DNA of 64,000 nucleotides from Achatina immaculata (Eukaryota > Mollusca > Gastropoda > Stylommatophora > Achatinidae): the NCBI GenBank assembly GCA_009760885.1, contig CM019700.1, forward strand, positions 2,471,405 through 2,535,404. Reading direction: 5' to 3'. Below, piece by piece: positions 60,201 through 64,000 of the stretch. A program made the translations under genes and the position numbers. The notes below the pieces were generated by a model, which saw nothing but the letters and a program-made list of their open reading frames with translations, did not search any database and had not been told where the DNA came from. Every line of letters starts with the position of its first letter. The first letter of the stretch is position 1.

Positions 60201-62575
60201 AGGGATGATGTAAATGATGAAAGTGAGTGTTGGGTGGTGGTGGGGGGGGGGGGGGGGTCAGCAGGTATACCATGTGTAGCATTGACACAAGCAAACTTCA
60301 TCATGTCAATCCAGGTCAGCCCATGCCAGCTCTCCTCACAGTAAGCACATCGACCTGGTGAGCAGGACAAACATTACATTTAGAACAAGAGAATGATCTA
60401 GCCTTGTTTACCAACGCACTTATGCAGGGAGTTGGCAAGAGTTATGTTAACACCTGTAGCCTTGTTTACCAACGCACTTATGCAGGGAGTTGGCAAGAGT
60501 TATGTTAACACCTGTAACCTTGTCTATCAACATACTTATGCAGGGAGTTGGCAAGAGTTATGTTAACACCTATAGCCTTGTTTATCAATATACTTATGGA
60601 GGGAGTTGGCAAGAGTTATGTTAACACCTGTAGCCTTGTCTATCAACATACTTATGGAGGGAGTTGGCACGAGTAATGTTAACACCCATAGCTTTGTCTA
60701 CTAACATACTTATGGAGGGAGATGGCAAGAGTTATGTTAACACCCATAGCTTTGTCTACTAACATACTTATGGAGGGAGATGGCAAGAGTAATGTTAACA
60801 CCCATAGCTTTGTCTACTAACATACTTATGGAGGGAGATGGCAAGAGTTATGTTAACACCCATAGCTTTGTCTACTAACATACTTATGGAGGGAGTTGGC
60901 AAGAGTTATGTTAACACCCATAACCTTGTCTATCAACATACTTATGGAGGGAGTTGGCAAGAGTTATGTTAACACCAAAAAAGAAAAGGAAACTACCAGG
61001 ATATCAAGACAACTTTTAAAAAAAAATTTGTTGCAAGTCTGAAAAATCAAAGATATCATTTCTGTTTTTTTTTCTAGACCATTTTAACACCAGGAAAAGC
61101 TACCTAACAACTGGAAAAGTTATGACAAATCAAGTTTTAATTACTGACAGACCAGCATTATGAGGTCCACATGACATAGTGGCCAAGATGCACTGTTAGA
61201 ATGAGATAAAGCAACTCTTCAAATCTACTTTTACCAGCACATTTTTAAAAGCTTTTTTTCATGCAGAATCATCACCCTGGATACATTTTCCCTTATTTTC
61301 CATTTTTTGTATATCATTTCACCGCAGAAACTGCAAAAAAAAAAAAAATGCAGCACATTGTTGTTTGCTGAGCATATTCTTGACATTAAAATTTGTGTGT
61401 GTGTGCTGGTCTCAATCTCAATACATGCACATTACTACAGTGCTGGTCTCAATCTCAGTACATGCACAGAACTACAGCACTGGTCTCAATCTCAATACAT
61501 GCATAGAACTACAGCACTGGTCTCAATCTCAATACATGCATAGAACTACAGCACTGGTCTCAATCTCAATACATGCACAGAACTACAGCACTGGTCTCAA
61601 TCTCAATACATGCACATTACTACAGTGCTGGTCTCAATCTCAATACATGCACAGAACTACAGCACTGGTCTCAATCTCAATACATGCATAGAACTACAGC
61701 ACTGGTCTCAATCTCAATACATGCATAGAACTACAGCACTGGTCTCAATCTCAATACATGCACAGAACTACAGCACTGGTCTCAATCTCAATACATGCAC
61801 AGAAAACTAAAGTGCTGGTCTTAGACTCAGTACATGCACAGTAACTACAGTGCTGGTATCAGACTCAGTACATACACAGTAACTAAAGTGCTGGTATCAG
61901 ACTCAGTACATACACAGTAACTAAAGTGCTGGTCTCAGCTTCAGTACATACACAGTAACTAAAGTGCTGGTCTCAGACTCAGTACATACACAGTAACTAA
62001 AGTGCTGGTCTCAGACTCAGTACATGCACAGTAACTAAAGTGCTGGTCTCAGCTTCAGTACATACACAGTAACTAAAGTGCTGGTCTCAGACTCAGTACA
62101 TGCACAGTAACTAAAGTGCTGGTCTCAGACTCAGTACATGCACAGTAACTAAAGTGCTGGTCTCAGACTCAGTACATACACAGTAACTAAAGTGCTGGTC
62201 TCAGACTCAGTACATGCACAGTAACTAAAGTGCTGGTCTCAGACTCAGTACATACACAGTAACTAAAGTGCTGGTCTCAGACTCAGTACATGCACAGTAA
62301 CTAAAGTGCTGGTCTCAGACTCAGTACATACACAGTAACTAAAGTGCTGGTCTCAGACTCAGTACATGCACAGTAACTAAAGTGCTGGTCTCAGACTCAG
62401 TACATGCACAGTACTACAGTGCTGGTCTCAGACTCAGTACATACACAGTACTACAGTGCTGATCAGACAAGCAACTTACTTTCTAGACACTGGCAAATCT
62501 GCTTCTGACCATCACAAAAGTTGACCAACTGACCACTGTTGTTGTTGGTCTTATAGAAGATGGTGCATCGCTCAT
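54044..62575 (-). CDS. Complement C3/C4/C5-like protein, C-terminal end (5' incomplete)
   Basis: Five minus-strand exons: 62480-62575, 60271-60354, 58991-59077, 57275-57419, 54044-54254. All borders are GT-AG and the phase is continuous (split codons give Asp, Ser, Val, Arg and Val). The peptide begins ERCTIFYK, has QICQCLE and RCAYCEE, then MMKFACVNATHVLEVKALDR, matching the MKFAC-type block of vertebrate C3/C4/C5. The C345C/NTR part follows: GRHEIHEGDKVILLKRSSC, LGQTYLMMLTD, YAFLLDKKVFI. C3 family proteins are secreted thioester opsonins; C345C contacts partner complement factors. The cysteine pair usually near the domain end is reduced to one (RKGC), and a basic tail follows. The MG, TED and CUB parts are upstream of the window. 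Confidence 0.9.
54420..54868. repeat. ~39-bp minisatellite, ~12 copies, with a 198-bp higher-order duplication
   Basis: Unit GTAGCTAGGAATAGAATACT plus ATTCTACATATGG. TAGAATACTATTCTA in each unit is palindromic about one base. The unit order repeats with an offset of 198 bp (54471 and 54669). Confidence 0.93.
54960..55515 (+). pseudogene. LINE RT fragment, family D, with nested family B tail
   Basis: Plus strand: RT motif A (DYSKAFDCVQHQKL), motif B (QGCILSPYLINLYTENIMRN) and motif C with YTDD (IRYTDDTVLLSTTQKG). A family B 3' end (about 55064-55145, TGAGCCCTATGTGATGTTTA to GGAAGGATGTAAG) lies between motifs A and B. A frameshift follows KNSEEKNL. Confidence 0.8.
55515..55790 (-). mobile_element. 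tRNA-derived SINE, best preserved copy
   Basis: On the minus strand: A-box TGGCAAAGTGGTTAGTG and B-box GGTTCGAATCT, then CCCAGCTGTAGAAATGGGTA, CCTGAC, and the tail GTGATACTGACCATATCACC, CTCTAGGGTGCTGACA. It splits the family D LINE between its NK and INEEKLKEVESFEYIG segments. Confidence 0.85.
55853..56050 (-). pseudogene. LINE family D C-terminal piece, inverted
   Basis: The minus strand reads NLEKTVLEGYIMRKRKRGRP, RRRLLQDIIDNLQMDASAAG and REAKFHKGRAND, matching 46345-46560. It lies tail to tail with the plus-strand family D piece ending at about 55850. Confidence 0.82.
56190..56810 (+). pseudogene. LINE RNase H domain remnant
   Basis: Plus strand: NDPIIYTDGLVTRRQRSGWG, then RIENEATT, AINWLANQQ, AIILSDS, and NEMAD with LANKAA. 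The acidic D, E, D, D set of RNase H is still visible, though several stops interrupt. RNase H of this kind ends I-clade-type LINEs. Confidence 0.75.
57020..57270. repeat. ~47-bp repeat next to a C3-like donor, ~5 copies
   Basis: On the minus strand the real donor GTAAGTTCTCAAAGCCAG is followed by units with TGTAAGTGTTAAGTTG and ATAAGTTGTATCTCAG, which keep the GTAAGT-like core in part. Confidence 0.8.
57275..57419 (-). CDS. C3-like exon: core of the C345C domain
   Basis: Acceptor ATCCTGCAG, donor GTAAGT. It encodes GRHEIHEGDKVILLKRSSC then YCPKVALGQTYLMMLTD and KRFKDSDGNQ. The K-[x]-S-C strand followed by a GQTYLMM strand is the C345C/NTR signature. Confidence 0.92.
57430..58890. other. C3-like intron
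   Basis: Contains a 3-copy ~39-bp repeat (57720-57830, ATATGCAAGGCTGAACAGCA). Nothing else was recognised. Confidence 0.5.
58895..58997. repeat. 41-bp repeat covering an exon end and donor, 3 copies
   Basis: Unit AGTAAATACATACTTTGTAT plus GCCAACACTGATAACTTGTCT. On the minus strand each copy contains the last ~28 bases of the C3-like exon 58991-59077 and its GTATGT donor. Confidence 0.92.
58991..59077 (-). CDS. C3-like exon before the C345C core
   Basis: Acceptor GCTTACTCTAG, donor GTATGT. It encodes LEVKALDRDLEKAGFERILG then QVISVGIQ. Of three tandem donors (58990, 58949, 58908) only the first keeps the frame into exon 57275-57419. Confidence 0.88.
59195..59300. repeat. 26-bp repeat, 4 copies
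   Basis: Unit AAATATTAACTCTAAACAAA plus CATTTA. Confidence 0.92.
59500..59755. other. GC-richer segment in a C3-like intron, class unknown
   Basis: May be a dispersed repeat (CTTGGAGCTGCGAGCATGG). No exon phase fits and no ORF is convincing. Confidence 0.3.
59755..59970. repeat. 34-bp minisatellite, ~6 copies
   Basis: Unit TCAGCTATGATTTATCAACC plus CTGACACCAGCATG. Confidence 0.94.
60242..60257 (+). repeat. 16-base G run beside a C3-like donor
   Basis: An uninterrupted G tract preceded by GGTGGTGG. On the coding strand it is a C run starting about 14 bases into the intron after exon 60271-60354. Confidence 0.95.
60271..60354 (-). CDS. C3-like exon with MKFAC block
   Basis: Acceptor GCTCACCAG, donor GTATAC. 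It encodes RCAYCEESWHGLTWIDMMKF then ACVNATH, aligning to the AEENC and RMKFACYYP region of vertebrate C3/C4. NAT is a possible N-glycosylation site. Confidence 0.9.
60395..60975. repeat. ~58-bp minisatellite, ~10 copies
   Basis: Unit CCTTGTCTATCAACATACTT, ATGGAGGGAGTTGGCAAGAG, TTATGTTAACACCCATAG. It starts about 40 bases upstream of the acceptor of exon 60271-60354 (minus strand sense). Confidence 0.94.
61405..62465. repeat. 37-38 bp minisatellite, ~28 copies in two subfamilies
   Basis: First block (61405-61800): AGAACTACAGCACTGGTCTC plus AATCTCAATACATGCAC. Second block (61800-62465): AGTAACTAAAGTGCTGGTCT plus CAGACTCAGTACATACAC. The array stops about 15 bases from the donor of exon 62480-62575. 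Confidence 0.95.
62480..62575 (-). CDS. C3-like exon, first in window
   Basis: Acceptor ACTTTCACAG, donor GTAAGT. It encodes ERCTIFYKTNNNSGQLVNFC then DGQKQICQCLE, closely following the ESCTRFYHP, LCRDELCRCAEE pattern of human C3. It begins with two bases of a split Asp codon. Confidence 0.92.
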
Positions 62576-62689
62576 CTGTGAAAGTTACGTACATACAATT
62601 TATGAAACTTCATCAAGTACAAGTCAACACTGATAATTTTTCATGTATGAATCCTATCTCATTATATCTTATTTATAAGGATTCCATCT

Positions 62690-62790
62690 CATAATATTAT
62701 ATATATATTATATATGTTATGTATTACATACACACATATATGCATTTATACATATACACATATATATATATATTTATATACGCATGAATG
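62690..62790. repeat. AT/CA-rich low-complexity tract
   Basis: Mixed (TA)n and (CATA)n around ATATATATTATATATGTTAT. Part of a C3-like intron or flank; no feature otherwise at 62580-63000. Confidence 0.8.
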
Positions 62791-63029
62791 TTATATCTCA
62801 TAATGGCTTTCTTGTCTACAATGGAGTTCTATCTAATGGTATCATTGCTGTTGATATATTAACTTTATATCATGATACTTTTGCTTTATATATCAATAAT
62901 ATGACAATGTAGAGATGATATCACTGCAGGGCACTTTTTGCTGTTCAGAGTTTTACAAACAAGGCAGCTAAAAAATCTGTGAATACCTTAATATGACATG
63001 GGTGCTTGAGCAGCAGTTGTTAGTGCACA

Positions 63030-63510
63030 CATGTCTCATGGTGAATGTCTGTGTTGTTGAATGTCTCATGGTGAATGTTTGTGTTGTTGAATGTCTCATG
63101 GTGAATGTTTGTGTTGTTGAATGTCTTATGGTGAATGTTTGTGTTGTTGAATGTCTCATGGTGAATGTTTGTGTATTTGAATGTCTCATGGTGAATGTTT
63201 GTGTTGTTGAATGTCTCATGGTGAATGTTTGTGTTGTTGAATGTCTCATGGTGAATGTTTGTGTTGTTGAATGTCTTATGATGAATGTTTGTGTATTTGA
63301 ATGTCTCATGGTGAATGTTTGTGTTGTTGAATGTCTCATGGTGAATGTTTGTGTTGTTGAATGTCTCATGGTGAATGTTTGTGTTGTTGAATGTCTCATA
63401 GTGAATGTTTGTGTTGTTGAATGTCTCATGGTGAATGTCTGTGTTGTTGAATGTCTCATAGTGAATGTCTGTGTTGTTGAATGTCTCATGGTGAATGTAT
63501 GTGTTTTGAC
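63030..63510. repeat. 30-bp minisatellite, ~16 copies
   Basis: Unit GAATGTCTCATGGTGAATGT plus TTGTGTTGTT. Because 30 is divisible by 3 and units lack stops, frames stay open on both strands for about 200 codons. No gene is claimed. Confidence 0.96.
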
Positions 63511-63519
63511 TTTGGCTGG

Positions 63520-63650
63520 AGCTACCCTCAACACCAAGGTGAAGAAATGTGTATGTAGAGTCTTCCAGAGCTGGAAAAGGAATCACAGCCAGGCAAAATG
63601 CTGACCACATCATCCTCTACAGTGTGCTAAAAATTATCCTTTAATGTAGT
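63520..63650 (+). mobile_element. SINE body/tail fragment
   Basis: AATCACAGCCAGGCAAAATG then CTGACCACATCATCCTCTAC matches SINE bodies at 1700-1735 and the reverse strand of 55590-55640. The tRNA head is missing. Confidence 0.65.
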
Positions 63651-64000
63651 GCTCACATCACCCTCTAGTGTGCTGACATCACCCTCTAGTATGCTTACTA
63701 CATCACCCTCTAGTGTGCTGACATTACCCTCTAGTGTGCTGACATCACCCTCTAGTATGCTTACTACATCACCCTCTAGTGTGCTGACACTACCCTCTAG
63801 TGTGATTACTACATCACCCTCTAGTGTGCTGACATTACCCTCTAGTGTGCTGACATTACCCTCTAGTGTGCTGACATTACCCTCTAGTGTGCTGACATTA
63901 CCCTCTAGTGTGCTGACATCACCCTCTAGTGTGCTGACATCACCCTCTAGTGTGCTGACATTACCCTCTAGTGTGCTTACCACATCACCCTTTAGCGTGC
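63640..64000. repeat. 21-bp minisatellite derived from the SINE tail, ~17 copies
   Basis: Unit ACCCTCTAGTGTGCTGACAT plus C/T. It matches the SINE tail seen at 55610-55635 (minus strand CACCCTCTAGGGTGCTGACA). The array runs off the window end. Confidence 0.93.

Noticed and set aside
62968..63604. Open frames of ~190-200 codons on both strands
   Set aside because: The 30-bp unit is divisible by 3 and lacks stops in several frames; opposite-strand openness is a sign of periodicity, not coding.

Overview
This is a eukaryotic (metazoan) genomic window with two split protein-coding genes in a very repeat-rich setting. The organism is most likely a lophotrochozoan invertebrate, possibly a mollusc. 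That is an inference from a complement C3-like gene that keeps a C345C domain, abundant tRNA-derived SINEs, several non-LTR retrotransposon families, a Penelope-like fragment and very heavy minisatellite content. No species can be named from sequence alone.

Gene 1 (+ strand, 7326-31328) is SCAI, suppressor of cancer cell invasion, a nuclear co-regulator. Fourteen coding exons with GT-AG borders and continuous phase encode about 537 residues from near residue 70 of the family to the stop codon. The first exon or exons lie outside the window. A direct duplication of about 2.16 kb repeats exons 11 and 12; including both copies in one transcript would bring an early stop.

Gene 2 (- strand, 62575 down to 54044) is the C-terminal end of a complement C3/C4/C5-like thioester protein. 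Five exons cover the region before the C345C (netrin-like) domain, that domain, and an unusual basic tail. The genes converge tail to tail, about 22.7 kb apart.

Layout: 1-7325 holds SINE fragments, a foldback element, a 28-bp array and an RTE-like LINE remnant, within the presumed first SCAI intron. 7326-31328 is SCAI; almost every long intron carries one to four minisatellites, several beginning or ending at a splice site. 31329-36290 is the probable 3'UTR and quiet DNA with one piggyBac-like MITE. 36290-46120 is a run of minisatellites plus a 1654-bp duplication with Penelope and LINE fragments. 46120-54000 holds LINE fragments, a 1066-bp duplication and a 20-bp array. 54044-62575 is the C3-like gene with a LINE/SINE mosaic in its last intron. 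62576-64000 holds two more arrays.

The most unusual theme is the link between tandem repeats and gene structure: arrays whose units contain copies of the adjoining splice donor or acceptor, an array grown from a SINE tail, an in-frame array inside a reverse transcriptase, and near-identical direct duplications with ends inside arrays. Copy numbers below are hand counts and approximate.
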